Numbered from the stretch's first letter, positions 26,701-35,760 are shown. The stretch: DNA of 64,000 nucleotides from Gammaproteobacteria bacterium (GCA_012960755.1 DUAT01000068.1:1-64000), one strand, 5' to 3'. Notes: generated by a model not told the origin, from the sequence alone. Made by a program: numbers and translations.

Positions 26701-27608
26701 GCGCTCAAGCGTTCGGACAGAAGTCGCTCGAATGCTTCCTGGTCCTTCCAGTTCATTGCGCAACGAATACTCTGACCGGAATCATCGACCAGGGTTTTAC
26801 CGTCATCGGTCACAACAATTGGCAGTGTTTCCATTTCGAGAAACTCTTCAGAAAAGGCCATATAGACTGCTACCGTGTCGTATAACAGGGAGGATTGCGT
26901 GTTGGGATCTGTGTCGGAGAACATGGGTAGATCCTGGACAGCTTCAAACCAACCAAAGTGGTTCTCAACAACAGCCCTGCACAAAGGGTCATCGCTGGCC
27001 ATTATTCTAGCAAAATTTTCATCTTTCAAAATGACCGTGCCACAAGTATCCAGGGGGGTGATGCTGATATCCCAGGGAGTAGCGAATACGGTCTGGCAAG
27101 ACATACTGTGTTTTTTTACATTGTATTCTTTCATTGGTTTGGGGGCGCCGAGGTAACCGCGCCGTATGCTGCCATGCATGCCAATAAACCTGGAGTTGTC
27201 GACAATTTCTGGTTCACGTGCAAGGGCAGCGGCAATATTTGGTACAGGGCCAATACATACAATCGCTACCTGTTCTGACGATTTCATAACGGTGTCGCAG
27301 ATTGCTCCCACACCATCGTGGTGAACCACACCTTTGAACTCATCGAGGGAATAATCTGCAAGCCATGCCGAGTGAGTTCGAGCTGACGAATCGAGAGGGA
27401 TACCAATGCCAAGTGGAATATCTTCGCGGCCAGCCACCTGCAGCAGTTTTGCCACTAACCTGGCGGAGTAATGTGTATCCCCCGTATCGGTGACTATCAA
27501 CTTGATATCCAGCTCAGGGCAACGCAGCATAAAGGCTAAAGCCCAGACATCATCAACGTCGAAGCCTATATCGGTATCCAGAATGACAGGGATTGGCAGG
27601 TGAGCCAC
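26697..27608 (-). CDS. Inosine-uridine-type nucleoside hydrolase
   Basis: 303 residues. The N-terminal DTDIGFDVDD (D11, D13, D17, D19, D20) is the calcium-binding aspartate cluster of the IU-nucleoside hydrolase family, and CIGPVPNIAAAL is the second conserved loop. It hydrolyses an N-glycosidic bond of a nucleoside or nucleoside-like compound. It is the first gene of a three-gene operon with a sulfatase and a PhyH dioxygenase, an uncommon combination. About 200 bp upstream lies MITE copy 2, beyond which is the BCCT transporter in the same orientation. Confidence 0.9.
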   Translation of the reverse strand: MAHLPIPVILDTDIGFDVDDVWALAFMLRCPELDIKLIVTDTGDTHYSARLVAKLLQVAGREDIPLGIGIPLDSSARTHSAWLADYSLDEFKGVVHHDGVGAICDTVMKSSEQVAIVCIGPVPNIAAALAREPEIVDNSRFIGMHGSIRRGYLGAPKPMKEYNVKKHSMSCQTVFATPWDISITPLDTCGTVILKDENFARIMASDDPLCRAVVENHFGWFEAVQDLPMFSDTDPNTQSSLLYDTVAVYMAFSEEFLEMETLPIVVTDDGKTLVDDSGQSIRCAMNWKDQEAFERLLSERLSA

Positions 27609-27810
27609 AGAAAAATGCCTCTAAAAAACACCCATTGTACAGAATAATCAGTAGTGTTTTCTTATCTGGAGGAACTAACTTGAGTTAAGAAACCAATTCA
27701 CCTGTCAGCAAAGACGAAAGCAATAAAACGACAGAGAGACAGTGCAATCTGAACTGCACACCTGTCCGGACTGATGAACCGGGCAACCGATTAAAAAGAT
27801 GGCGGTGACG

Positions 27811-28017
27811 AGCAGAGGCTGAGCGAGAATAGAGACCTGCCGCGGAAAAACTGATTTGAGGGCCTGCCGCTGCGTCCAGATTCCCCGCTAATTTTTGCTA
27901 AATATGCTCAATATTCTCCGAACTGTCAGACCAATCAAATTATGAAAAATGACGGGGACGCCGAGTCTCAAATCAGCTTCCCCTCGCTACGGTTTCTATT
28001 CTCGGTCAGCCTCCTAG
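27811..28017. repeat. MITE-like inverted-repeat element, family A, copy 2
   Basis: A 207-bp second copy of the element at 933-1097, in the opposite orientation. The right end matches CTAGGAGGCTGACCGAGAAT exactly when reversed; the left end is degraded (AGCAGAGGCTGAGCGAGAAT) and has lost CTAG. The subterminal GTAGCGAGGGGAAGCTGATT is identical in the two copies. This copy is about 40 bp longer inside (CTCGGCGTCCCCGTC and TTGGTCTGACAGTTCGG are extra), so the first copy is probably a deletion derivative. It ends 16 bp from the stop of the BCCT transporter. Confidence 0.85.
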
Positions 28018-28032
28018 ACAACAAATAACAAA

Positions 28033-29586
28033 TTACCTCACAATGCCACCCGACTGATCCCCGGTCTTTAGCATCCGTAGCGTAGACACTACCAACAGAA
28101 CGTAAACAAACAGCAACGGGATGGATGCGACGACAGAAGCTGTCTGCAATGCACGAAGACCACCCAGCATCAACAGGCAGACAGGCAATACCCCAAGTGC
28201 ACAAGCCCAGAATACCCGATGCCAGCGATCCGGATGTTCGTGCTCAGTCATTGATCGAGTGGCACCAGCAGCCAACGTGTAAGATGCTGAGTCATAGGTG
28301 GTTGCCGTGAAAATCAAACCGATTATCGCGAGATAAGCGAGCCAAAATGAACCCAGGGGCAACAGCTCCACAATCCCGGCAATCGCTGCAGACGGGCTGA
28401 CGTCCATGGCTTGTTGCACCACAGGGTAGATGCCATTAAGTTCCAGGTATATCGCGTAGTTACCCAACACAATAAAAAAAATCGAACAACCCAGGCTGCC
28501 CCAACCGAGCATGCCAAATATGAGAGACCGCAAGGTCCGGCCTTCTGAAATCTTACAAACGAACATCCCCACGAAAGGACCAAGCGCCAGCCACCAGGCC
28601 CAGTAAAAAACTGTCCAGCTTTCAACAAAGTCTGCCCTGGCCAAAGGGTCGGTCCAGGTCATCATCAGAATGAAATTCTGCGCTACCTTTCCGATGGACA
28701 TCACACCCATTTCGAGAATGAAAGAAGTCGGGCCAACAATCAGCACGAATACGATCAGCAGCAAAGCCAACACCGCATTGATGGTGCTTAGCACTTTTAT
28801 CCCTTCATCCAGTCCGCGGTAGACGCTATAGGCGATCATCGAGGTCACGAGTAGAATAATAAAGAACTGCATGGACATGCTGTCTTCCATGCCAGTCAAT
28901 CGGGTCACGGCTGAGGAAACTACAGAAGTACCAAGACCCAGGCCGGTGGCTGCGGTGCCCAACAAACCAACAATAAATAGCAAATCGACTATCCGACCCG
29001 GCCAGCGTTGCGTCATCGAACCCAACACAGCCCCGCACGCTGAACTTAGTCTCAACGATGGAATTTTAAGGACATGGTAAGTCAGGCCAAGTGCTACCGC
29101 TGGTAAACAATAAAATGCCCAGCCAATAGGGCCCCAGTGGAAAATGCCATAACTCGCAGCCCATAATATGGACTCGTCGGACCGGGGTTCGACACCAAAA
29201 GGGGGGTTTACATAATAAAACACCCATTCAGCCGCACCCCAATAAATTAACGAGGCACCGATCCCCGCACAAAATAACATCGACGCCCAGCTAAAATCCG
29301 AGTGGACCGGGATACCGTCGCCGCCCAGAACAACCTGGCCATGCCTGCTTAGCGCAATCCACAGAAGAAAGAATAAGGTCCCGATCGCAGCAACGACGTA
29401 AAGTACGCCCAAACGCTGGGTCAGGAAGCTGAATATCCGGTTTACCGCACCCGTAGCAGCTTCTGGTACAACAATGATGGGTACAACAACCGCCAGCAAT
29501 ATTACGCAGCCCACACCAAAAATGAACCAATCAACTTTCTTTTCGCTCGTTGCTGATGCTGAGGTCGACTGATCTTCCAATATCAC
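28033..29586 (-). CDS. BCCT-family transporter (betaine/carnitine/choline type)
   Basis: 517 residues with about twelve transmembrane helices. Family signatures are FCAGIGASLIYWGAAEW, GIFHWGPIGWAFYCLPA and, in helix 8, SWTVFYWAWWLALGPFVGMF, which carries the aromatic box that binds quaternary ammonium ions. It imports betaine, choline, carnitine or a related zwitterion with Na+ or H+. The cytoplasmic tail is short, so osmotic self-regulation like that of BetP is less likely. The start is probably the GTG at 29584-29586. It lies just upstream of MITE copy 2 and the nucleoside hydrolase operon. Confidence 0.92.
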   Translation of the reverse strand: MILEDQSTSASATSEKKVDWFIFGVGCVILLAVVVPIIVVPEAATGAVNRIFSFLTQRLGVLYVVAAIGTLFFLLWIALSRHGQVVLGGDGIPVHSDFSWASMLFCAGIGASLIYWGAAEWVFYYVNPPFGVEPRSDESILWAASYGIFHWGPIGWAFYCLPAVALGLTYHVLKIPSLRLSSACGAVLGSMTQRWPGRIVDLLFIVGLLGTAATGLGLGTSVVSSAVTRLTGMEDSMSMQFFIILLVTSMIAYSVYRGLDEGIKVLSTINAVLALLLIVFVLIVGPTSFILEMGVMSIGKVAQNFILMMTWTDPLARADFVESWTVFYWAWWLALGPFVGMFVCKISEGRTLRSLIFGMLGWGSLGCSIFFIVLGNYAIYLELNGIYPVVQQAMDVSPSAAIAGIVELLPLGSFWLAYLAIIGLIFTATTYDSASYTLAAGATRSMTEHEHPDRWHRVFWACALGVLPVCLLMLGGLRALQTASVVASIPLLFVYVLLVVSTLRMLKTGDQSGGIVR

Positions 29587-29713
29587 GCTTCTTTACAAAA
29601 TGTCATCGCACTAGCAAAACACAATCCGCCTCCGTGGACAATATAATGCTATGTGGCTTAATCTGCGTGCATCATTGCACAGATAAAAACAACAATAGAG
29701 ATGGGGTAGTACA

Positions 29714-30499
29714 ATGCGTTTGCTTACACTGATGATTTCAATTTGTGTTCTGTTCACAACGTCGATTTTCGCTGAAGAAAGCAAGGAGGACAAAGACAAA
29801 AAGCGTTTTAACGACATTATGAGGACAAGCTCGTATCCCATCGTACTGGAAAACGGCGTACTGTCTGGGCCAGGTGCCGATTTTCTGTTTGAAAACGCAA
29901 AAACATCCCAGTTCTTTATGATTGGCGAACAACATGGCACCGCTGATGTCGCTCTCTTTGCCCGCGCCCTTTATTCTAGACTGGCGACATTTAGTTATTC
30001 GAAAATTGCGCTGGAAGTCGGGGCCCAGTCGACTATTTTTGCTGAGAACCTGATGCGACATGATCTCAAGGCCTATGACGCTTTTATGTCAGATGAGAAA
30101 ACCTATTTCGCTTTGCCATTCCTCTTTTTTAGGGAAGAAAGTGATCTTGCCCTTGATGTGATACAGGCCGGTGGTCGCGAACCGGTCTTCTGGGGGCTCG
30201 ATCAGGAGTTTATCGCTGCCGCGCCTATCCTCCTGCCTATACTTTCAGAAAGGGTAAAAACCCCTGCCGAGCGTGATGCCGTTGATGTGGCTGAACAGAT
30301 GGCAACAGAGGATATGATGTACGTCGGCATGGCAGATGAAGCGGTATTCAACGATTTACGCTCAGCGTTTGAAAAAAGAAATGATGTTGCTGCGTTAAAA
30401 CTGATTGATGCCATGATTTTATCGAACCGCATCTACAAACCTTTCACTGGCCGCGGCAGCACGGGTTATGCGGGAAACCTTGAGCGTGAAATTACATGA
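29714..30499 (+). CDS. Tiki/erythromycin-esterase-like protein, N-terminal part
   Basis: 261 residues with a signal peptide (MRLLTLMISICVLFTTSIFA) and an MIGEQHGTADVALFARALY motif. This GE-x-HG pattern is that of the Tiki/ChaN/erythromycin-esterase group, and ALEVGAQSTIFAENL follows. The frame ends at LEREIT with a TGA, whereas the family continues with a basic MKxNF segment; that continuation is found in the next frame (30496-30948). The split leaves an ATGA overlap. The two halves are probably one gene broken by a single-base indel, although coupled translation of two chains is possible. Confidence 0.75.
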   Translation: MRLLTLMISICVLFTTSIFAEESKEDKDKKRFNDIMRTSSYPIVLENGVLSGPGADFLFENAKTSQFFMIGEQHGTADVALFARALYSRLATFSYSKIALEVGAQSTIFAENLMRHDLKAYDAFMSDEKTYFALPFLFFREESDLALDVIQAGGREPVFWGLDQEFIAAAPILLPILSERVKTPAERDAVDVAEQMATEDMMYVGMADEAVFNDLRSAFEKRNDVAALKLIDAMILSNRIYKPFTGRGSTGYAGNLEREIT

Positions 30500-30948
30500 A
30501 AATGAATTTTCTTAACCACTTCAACAATGCGAAATCCAACGAGCGTAAAGCACCGAAGGTCTTTATGAAATTTGGCGCCTATCACGGGGCCCGGGGACGC
30601 AGCGGTACCAATGTCCCTGCTCTGATGGATTTCCTGGCTGAATGGGGGCGTTCTGAAGGGTATCACAGTTTCAATATACATATGGATTGCAGAGGTGGTG
30701 TGTCACGTGACATTCGGTCAGGTAGGGAACTGGCTTGTGAGAGCTATTTCCTCAATTCAAAAGGTGGTAAATCAAATCCGTTTACAGAACATATCCCGGC
30801 GGATGGAATGACCGTCCTGGACCTGAGGGGTCTGCGTCCCTATGCGGCGCGAATGAAATTTCTCGGCGAGGACGTTATCGATCTGATTTATGCCTATGAC
30901 GCCTATCTCGCTATGTCGAACGTTGAGGCGGCCACAACTTATCGATAG
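30496..30948 (+). CDS. Tiki/erythromycin-esterase-like protein, C-terminal part
   Basis: 150 residues from an ATG that overlaps the preceding TGA. It begins MKMNFLNHFNNAKSN and continues KVFMKFGAYHGARGRSGTN, where the KFGAYH motif is a conserved metal/active-site region of the same family as the upstream half. No independent signal peptide or ribosome-binding site is seen; translation would depend on re-initiation. Read with 29714-30499 the product would be about 410 residues, a plausible full-length exported protein. No residues seem to be lost at the junction. Confidence 0.7.
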   Translation: MKMNFLNHFNNAKSNERKAPKVFMKFGAYHGARGRSGTNVPALMDFLAEWGRSEGYHSFNIHMDCRGGVSRDIRSGRELACESYFLNSKGGKSNPFTEHIPADGMTVLDLRGLRPYAARMKFLGEDVIDLIYAYDAYLAMSNVEAATTYR

Positions 30949-31001
30949 AAGTAATGGGGTCGAGCTTATAACCAACAACTTGATTAGGTTGCAATTAGTT
31001 A

Positions 31002-31120
31002 GTGCCTATCCATAAAAGATTATGTGTGCTTTTCCAGTCACGTTTTGTGCTATTAAAATAGACTCAATATGCGCAAAGTAGGGTGCTGGAGTCGAAATTT
31101 ACCTATTTATGGATAAGCAC
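31002..31120. repeat. MITE-like element, family B, with target-site duplication
   Basis: A 119-bp element bounded by 15-bp terminal inverted repeats, GTGCCTATCCATAAA on the left and the reverse complement of GTGCTTATCCATAAA on the right (one mismatch). It is flanked by the 6-bp direct repeat TAGTTA (30996-31001 and 31121-31126), which fits a target-site duplication. It has no coding capacity and is unrelated to family A. The right-hand duplication supplies the TAA stop of the TetR fragment next to it. Confidence 0.75.
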
Positions 31121-31123
31121 TAG

Positions 31124-31470
31124 TTAGTTGTTGTCTTCGGGTAGGTCTAAACGACCAACCCAATCGGCAATCGTTTTACGTGCAAGTTCGCGGTTCTTCG
31201 GGCTGGGGGTCAGGGTAAGTCGAACACCCAGGCCATCAATGATGGACATCAGCTCGTACAATCGACCATCCAGATGTTGGCTTGAGGTTCCACACTCGGT
31301 CAGCAGTCTTGCAATGAGATCCTGCCAATCCTTGTATCGGGCTGCGTTTTCCACAGCAAGGTTCTGGCTCGATGCAGCAGCTGCCCAGAAAACAATCCAG
31401 ACTTTCTGTTGGAAACGAGGGTCGACGCGGGGTAACAATCTTTTCGTCAAAGACTTGCCTGGGCTTTGTG
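31124..31470 (-). pseudogene. TetR/BetI-type regulator, C-terminal ligand domain fragment
   Basis: The minus strand encodes DPRFQQKVWIVFWAAAASSQNL, then YKDWQDLIARLLTECG, LMSIIDGLGVRLTL and a KTIADWVGRLDL tail. This is the C-terminal domain of BetI-like TetR regulators (the FWAAA and IDGLxxRL motifs). The DNA-binding helix-turn-helix is missing: upstream the frame runs into the 3' end of the ABC transporter gene. The stop codon falls in the target duplication of the family B MITE. It is a non-functional remnant, perhaps once linked to the betaine-type transporter 1.5 kb away. Confidence 0.65.
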
Positions 31471-33357
31471 CAAACGAAAATAGTATCCACATGCAGACAT
31501 CAACTGATCGTGCGTGCCTTGCTCTGCAATGCCATCGTCACCCAGTACGATGATGCGGTCTGCATGTAGAATCGTTGAAAGTCTATGCGCTATGACAATC
31601 ATCGTTCTGTCCCTGGCGATCCTGGCCAGTGCGTCTTGTACTGCCCGTTCACTTTGACTGTCCAATGCACTGGTTGCTTCGTCGAATATTAGAATTGGCG
31701 GGTTCTTCAGGAACGCCCGCGCAATTGTGAGCCGTTGTTTTTGCCCACCGGAAAGCTGCACACCTCTTTCCCCGATATCAGTATCATATCCCTTTGACAG
31801 GGCAGTGATAAAGTCATGAGCCTGTGCCCGTATTGCCGCTTCAACAATTTCAGCGTGCGATGCGTCGGTTCGGCCGTAAGCGAGATTCTCTGCAATTGTA
31901 CCTGCAAACAGATATGCATCTTGATGCACAAGCCCAATATTGCGGCGTAATGAATCGATCGATACCTGCCGAATATTGTGTCCGTCGATTAATATTTCAC
32001 CGCATGTTGGATCATAGAATCGGGGTATAAGAGAGCACAGCGTGGTCTTACCGACGCCTGAATAACCAACAAGAGCGATGAACTCACCGGCTTTTATCTC
32101 CATGGATATATTTTTTATCGCAAAGTCTGCATCTTCTGAGTATCTGAAACTGACATTGTGAAAAGAAATGTAGCCTGCGACGTTGACTAACTCCTTTGCC
32201 CCGGAGGCATCTTGAATTTCGGGTGAAATTTCCATCACTTCCACGAATCGATGGAATCCTGTCATGCCCTCCTGCCAGAGTCGCGCCAGGTTAGCTGCCC
32301 GTGCTATGGGGTCGGTCAGGATGGCAACGCACAACAGGAAGGTCATCAGGTCCGCTACGGACATATTCGATTCCACGATTGCGATGGTTCCAAAGACGAT
32401 CACCATCAACGTCAACAGCTGTGTGTAGGTTTGCAGACCGACAGAAAATAGCGCCTCCGCTTTGTAACCCTTGCGACGTGTTTGCAGAAAATGATTGTTC
32501 TCGGCATTGAATCTTGACATCTCCAGCTTCTGATTGCCGAATGATTGAACGACCCGAATCCCGGACAACGAATCTTCTACGTGTTCGTTAATTGCCCCAA
32601 CGCGCTCCTTGCTCTGACGTACGGCAACCCCCATACGGTTGTTAAAGTACAACGCATAGAGAACAGCAAATGGCATGGAGATGAGAATGATCATCGTCAC
32701 CACTGGATCAAAATAGAATAAGATGGCGAACGCACCAGCAAACTTCAGCACAGCGATTGCAATATCTTCCGGGCCATGGTGATAGAGCTCTGATATCGCG
32801 AACAGATCATTGGATATGCGAGACATTAATTGCCCGACCCGCTGCCGATCATAAAAGCTGAAAGACAGCTTCTGGTAGTGCTCGAACAGTTCCTGCCGCA
32901 TTGCGCTTTCCATCCTGGCGCCCATCACATGACCCTGATAGTCGACAAACAACCGGCAAATCGCCTGCAATGCAATGAAGAACAGCATGATGACGCCAAT
33001 GAAGTAGATTTCTCCATAGAGATCGACATTATCAGCTGCTGTCGTTATTCGTTTTACAATTACGTTGGCACACAAAGGCAGCGCAAGGGCCGTTGCTGCA
33101 ACCAGCACGGCACAACCGAGATCTGCGGCGAGAATGCCGAGGTAAGGTCGATAATAGGCGAAGAATTTTGTTCTTCGTGATCCCTTCAGGCCAGGACCTG
33201 AGTGAGCACTGGTGATTGCTTCTGAAAGATCATACGAAGCTGATTCCAGCCTGTCCGCAGATGCTGGTTCTGGCGCCCTGGTTTCAGTTTCGCTGCAACG
33301 ATTGGATTCAGGTGATTGAGGGGCTGCACCTGACAGCCTTGAATGAAATGATGGCAT
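31447..33357 (-). CDS. ABC exporter, fused permease and ATPase (MsbA/LmrA type)
   Basis: 636 residues: about 65 poorly conserved N-terminal residues, a six-helix membrane domain, then a nucleotide-binding domain with Walker A GYSGVGKTT (431-439), Q-loop VHQDAYLF, signature LSGGQ (535-539), Walker B ILIFDE (555-560) and H-loop His591. It forms a homodimeric exporter for lipids or hydrophobic compounds. All catalytic residues are present. The N-terminus has no good ribosome-binding site and the true start may be inside the first 60 codons. Its 3' end has overrun the neighbouring TetR remnant. Confidence 0.92.
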   Translation of the reverse strand: MPSFHSRLSGAAPQSPESNRCSETETRAPEPASADRLESASYDLSEAITSAHSGPGLKGSRRTKFFAYYRPYLGILAADLGCAVLVAATALALPLCANVIVKRITTAADNVDLYGEIYFIGVIMLFFIALQAICRLFVDYQGHVMGARMESAMRQELFEHYQKLSFSFYDRQRVGQLMSRISNDLFAISELYHHGPEDIAIAVLKFAGAFAILFYFDPVVTMIILISMPFAVLYALYFNNRMGVAVRQSKERVGAINEHVEDSLSGIRVVQSFGNQKLEMSRFNAENNHFLQTRRKGYKAEALFSVGLQTYTQLLTLMVIVFGTIAIVESNMSVADLMTFLLCVAILTDPIARAANLARLWQEGMTGFHRFVEVMEISPEIQDASGAKELVNVAGYISFHNVSFRYSEDADFAIKNISMEIKAGEFIALVGYSGVGKTTLCSLIPRFYDPTCGEILIDGHNIRQVSIDSLRRNIGLVHQDAYLFAGTIAENLAYGRTDASHAEIVEAAIRAQAHDFITALSKGYDTDIGERGVQLSGGQKQRLTIARAFLKNPPILIFDEATSALDSQSERAVQDALARIARDRTMIVIAHRLSTILHADRIIVLGDDGIAEQGTHDQLMSACGYYFRLHKAQASL

Positions 33358-33540
33358 AAGGGTTCATGTCCAGGTTGACGTTTAGAGGAATAGTTCTTTT
33401 CCACGTAGACATGAAATTTGCCATCGTTATTCCTTCCCACCTGTCGTGATTTATGCTGCACACCTTACCCTTTTTACAGGCTATTGCAACCAGGATTCTG
33501 CTTTTGTGTTTTATAATGTAGATCGACTATCTGCAGATCA

Positions 33541-34710
33541 TTAAATCGATAAATCCTTGAGATTGTAGTCAAGTAACAATTCATCGAATTTGTCCGGGTC
33601 CCACTGGTAGTTACCTTCAAGCCCGGCAAATGGTTGATAGTCATACCTTGACTCCCCTGAGTAATATTGTTGGCGAGCGTCTATCGCCAACGCTATGACT
33701 GTTGATCGATCAAAGATACGCTGCTCATCGTAGACCTCCTGGTCATTTTGACTCAAGGCACCGCACTGGCCAAGAATCGACTTTCTGCGGTGAAATCCAA
33801 ATGTGAGTGAAACTCTCGGGTCAGGTGAAGCATTAGCAAATGATCCGTGCAGGGTTTGTCGGTTGACGATAGTCACATCACCGGCTTCGCAAGTCAGCGG
33901 TACAGCCTCGGCAAGTTGCTCCGAGCCGCCATTTTTCTCAATCAGATCCAGAATGTCGATCTTCCCCATTTTGTGAGTACCTGGCACGACCCAGAGGCAA
34001 TTCGCAGCAGTACAGGCATAGAGCTGAACCTGGAAGTTAAATCCATGAATGCCTTCGTCCCAGTCAGGTGATTCCCAATGAGTCACTCCATCCTGGTGCC
34101 AGGCTACTGACCCACCGAGGCCCGGTTGTTTAACGAAAATAACATCGTTGTAGGGTACAAAGTCCACCCCGTTAATCGCTTCTGCAATGGTCAGTAACTG
34201 CGGATGCCCATAGATTCTGAGCCCGGCATCCATGGACTGACACATACCGCCAATGAGATGCACAACTTCTTCCGGTGCGCCCCTGGCAGGTGTGGGTTCG
34301 GCCATTTTACTCTGGTGCCGACCATTTAATAATTGAGTGCCACCCCAAGGGTCAGACAGGGGCGTAATGAAGATAAAGGGATTGCGCTTGAACTTTTGCC
34401 CAAAAGCGGGTCTGCCTTGTGCATCTTCTGTTGACCCGGAGTGCCTCGGTGCATTATCCAGAATGTTGTTTACACCGGCACGCAGTTCTGCGACCTCATC
34501 GGCACTGACCACACCTTCAAAAATGTAGAAACCTTGCGCCCAGTAGGCGTCCAGAATTTTCTGATCAAGCTTGCCATTTGCATCGAGGATAACTGGCCCG
34601 CGATTGCCAATGTTGGACAAACGTTGTTCGCCCAGACGCTGATAGTTCACCAACGAGTCAGAATACTCCGCAGCTGAGGGGGCTTTGTTTAAAACGGATT
34701 TGGAAGCCAT
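33541..34710 (-). CDS. Phytanoyl-CoA dioxygenase family protein (PhyH), long form
   Basis: 389 residues. Iron ligands H205-Q-D207 (SVAWHQDGVTHW) and the distal His288 (RQTLHGSFANASPDPR) with a following Arg for 2-oxoglutarate are all present, so the enzyme should be an active Fe(II)/2-oxoglutarate dioxygenase. The 60-residue N-terminal extension and the ADEVAELRAGVNNIL helix are typical of the longer marine PhyH proteins. GGAGAGTGG leads to the ATG. It lies downstream of the ferredoxin/PPOX pair on the same strand, 115 bp away, so it may belong functionally to the P450 cluster. Confidence 0.9.
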   Translation of the reverse strand: MASKSVLNKAPSAAEYSDSLVNYQRLGEQRLSNIGNRGPVILDANGKLDQKILDAYWAQGFYIFEGVVSADEVAELRAGVNNILDNAPRHSGSTEDAQGRPAFGQKFKRNPFIFITPLSDPWGGTQLLNGRHQSKMAEPTPARGAPEEVVHLIGGMCQSMDAGLRIYGHPQLLTIAEAINGVDFVPYNDVIFVKQPGLGGSVAWHQDGVTHWESPDWDEGIHGFNFQVQLYACTAANCLWVVPGTHKMGKIDILDLIEKNGGSEQLAEAVPLTCEAGDVTIVNRQTLHGSFANASPDPRVSLTFGFHRRKSILGQCGALSQNDQEVYDEQRIFDRSTVIALAIDARQQYYSGESRYDYQPFAGLEGNYQWDPDKFDELLLDYNLKDLSI

Positions 34711-34824
34711 GATGCCACTCTCCGGGTTTTTGGAAACAGCGTTGACCTGTAGAATAACATCAATTGGGGAATCGGGGAGTACAGTTTTACCCAGCTTTCA
34801 CGGTTTCAAGAACTATACCCGGTT

Positions 34825-35379
34825 TTAAGGACTGGCAGCATCCTCCCCGGCAAATTGTGCATAGGCGGCAGCGGTGCCTGCCGCCATCTTGTCGCCATCG
34901 AAGAGAATCGACATCTCCGGGGTAAACTCCATGACGATCCTTTCCGGGGTATCCAGAAACCTGACAAACAAACTCGCATCAAGCCCCGCTGTAAACTCAT
35001 TACCATCATCTGAAGCGGCACCCATACCGGCTGCCAACAGCTTGTACATCCACAGTTTTGTTTCCTGTGAGTCGTGGATAACAGTATGGCCTTTGTAAGT
35101 TACGGTTTTACCGCCTCCCATGGCTGTACCTGTACTGGTAATACAAATGCTTGATCGCCCGTCTCGCGCAATGGCTTTTACTCGCACTCGCTCTTTCGTT
35201 GCGGTCATCCAGATTTTACCATCTACCGGCACATAGGCCGTGGTGACACCAATCGGATGACCGGATTTATTGGCCCAGATAAAGGTGCATTCACCGGAAC
35301 TGTTAACCAGTTCTTTTTCTCTGTCCGGGTCAAGTTTGTATTGTTTAACATCATCATAATCAATTGATTGTTTTGTCAA
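34825..35379 (-). CDS. Pyridoxamine-phosphate-oxidase-like (PPOX) flavoprotein
   Basis: About 184 residues of FMN split barrel: CTFIWANKSGHPIGVTTAY, the VDGKIWMTATKERVRVKAIA strand pair that binds cofactor phosphate, and SSICITSTG. The most likely start is the TTG at 35377-35379, because AAGAGGTG stands seven bases ahead and no ATG fits in the frame. Members use FMN, F420 or haem; the cofactor cannot be fixed. It follows the ferredoxin by 29 bp on the minus strand, divergent from the P450 operon, so it may be a flavin-linked redox step of that pathway. Confidence 0.8.
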   Translation of the reverse strand: MTKQSIDYDDVKQYKLDPDREKELVNSSGECTFIWANKSGHPIGVTTAYVPVDGKIWMTATKERVRVKAIARDGRSSICITSTGTAMGGGKTVTYKGHTVIHDSQETKLWMYKLLAAGMGAASDDGNEFTAGLDASLFVRFLDTPERIVMEFTPEMSILFDGDKMAAGTAAAYAQFAGEDAASP

Positions 35380-35408
35380 AATATCCCACCTCTTCGGGAA
35401 ATGCCTGT

Positions 35409-35699
35409 TTACGCTATCAACTCTGCCTGGGACGTTACCCTGGCACGGGCAGCAGTTTTGTCTTTGAACCACAAGGCGTTGATTTCTATGAATTGTTGCG
35501 AGGCTGCCGGTGTATCACTATCGGCAAAAATAGCACCGACCGGGCAGGCAGACACGCAAACATCGCAATCCGTGCATGCATCAGGGTCGATGAAACAGAT
35601 AAGGTCTTCCTCGTCCTGGTATATGCATTCCACCGGGCACACCGCCTGACATGATGCGTCCAGTACATCAATACAAGCCTCAGTTATCACATAGGTCAT
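35409..35699 (-). CDS. 7Fe-type ferredoxin (FdxA-like), probable P450 electron donor
   Basis: 96 residues. N-terminal iron-sulfur ligands C9, C17 and C21 with CP, then C42-x2-C45-x2-C48-x3-C52-P. The first set lacks the second cysteine of a standard CxxC (valine at that place), the pattern of 7Fe ferredoxins with one 3Fe-4S and one 4Fe-4S cluster. An extra C35 is present. Such ferredoxins feed electrons to bacterial cytochromes P450, and the divergent gene 184 bp away is a P450. The ATG at 35697-35699 is six bases from GGA. Confidence 0.9.
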   Translation of the reverse strand: MTYVITEACIDVLDASCQAVCPVECIYQDEEDLICFIDPDACTDCDVCVSACPVGAIFADSDTPAASQQFIEINALWFKDKTAARARVTSQAELIA

Positions 35700-35760
35700 T
35701 GCATTCCAGTAATACAAAAAACGGCTGTTATCGTGTGAGTAAACGCGTGGCGGAAAATAA

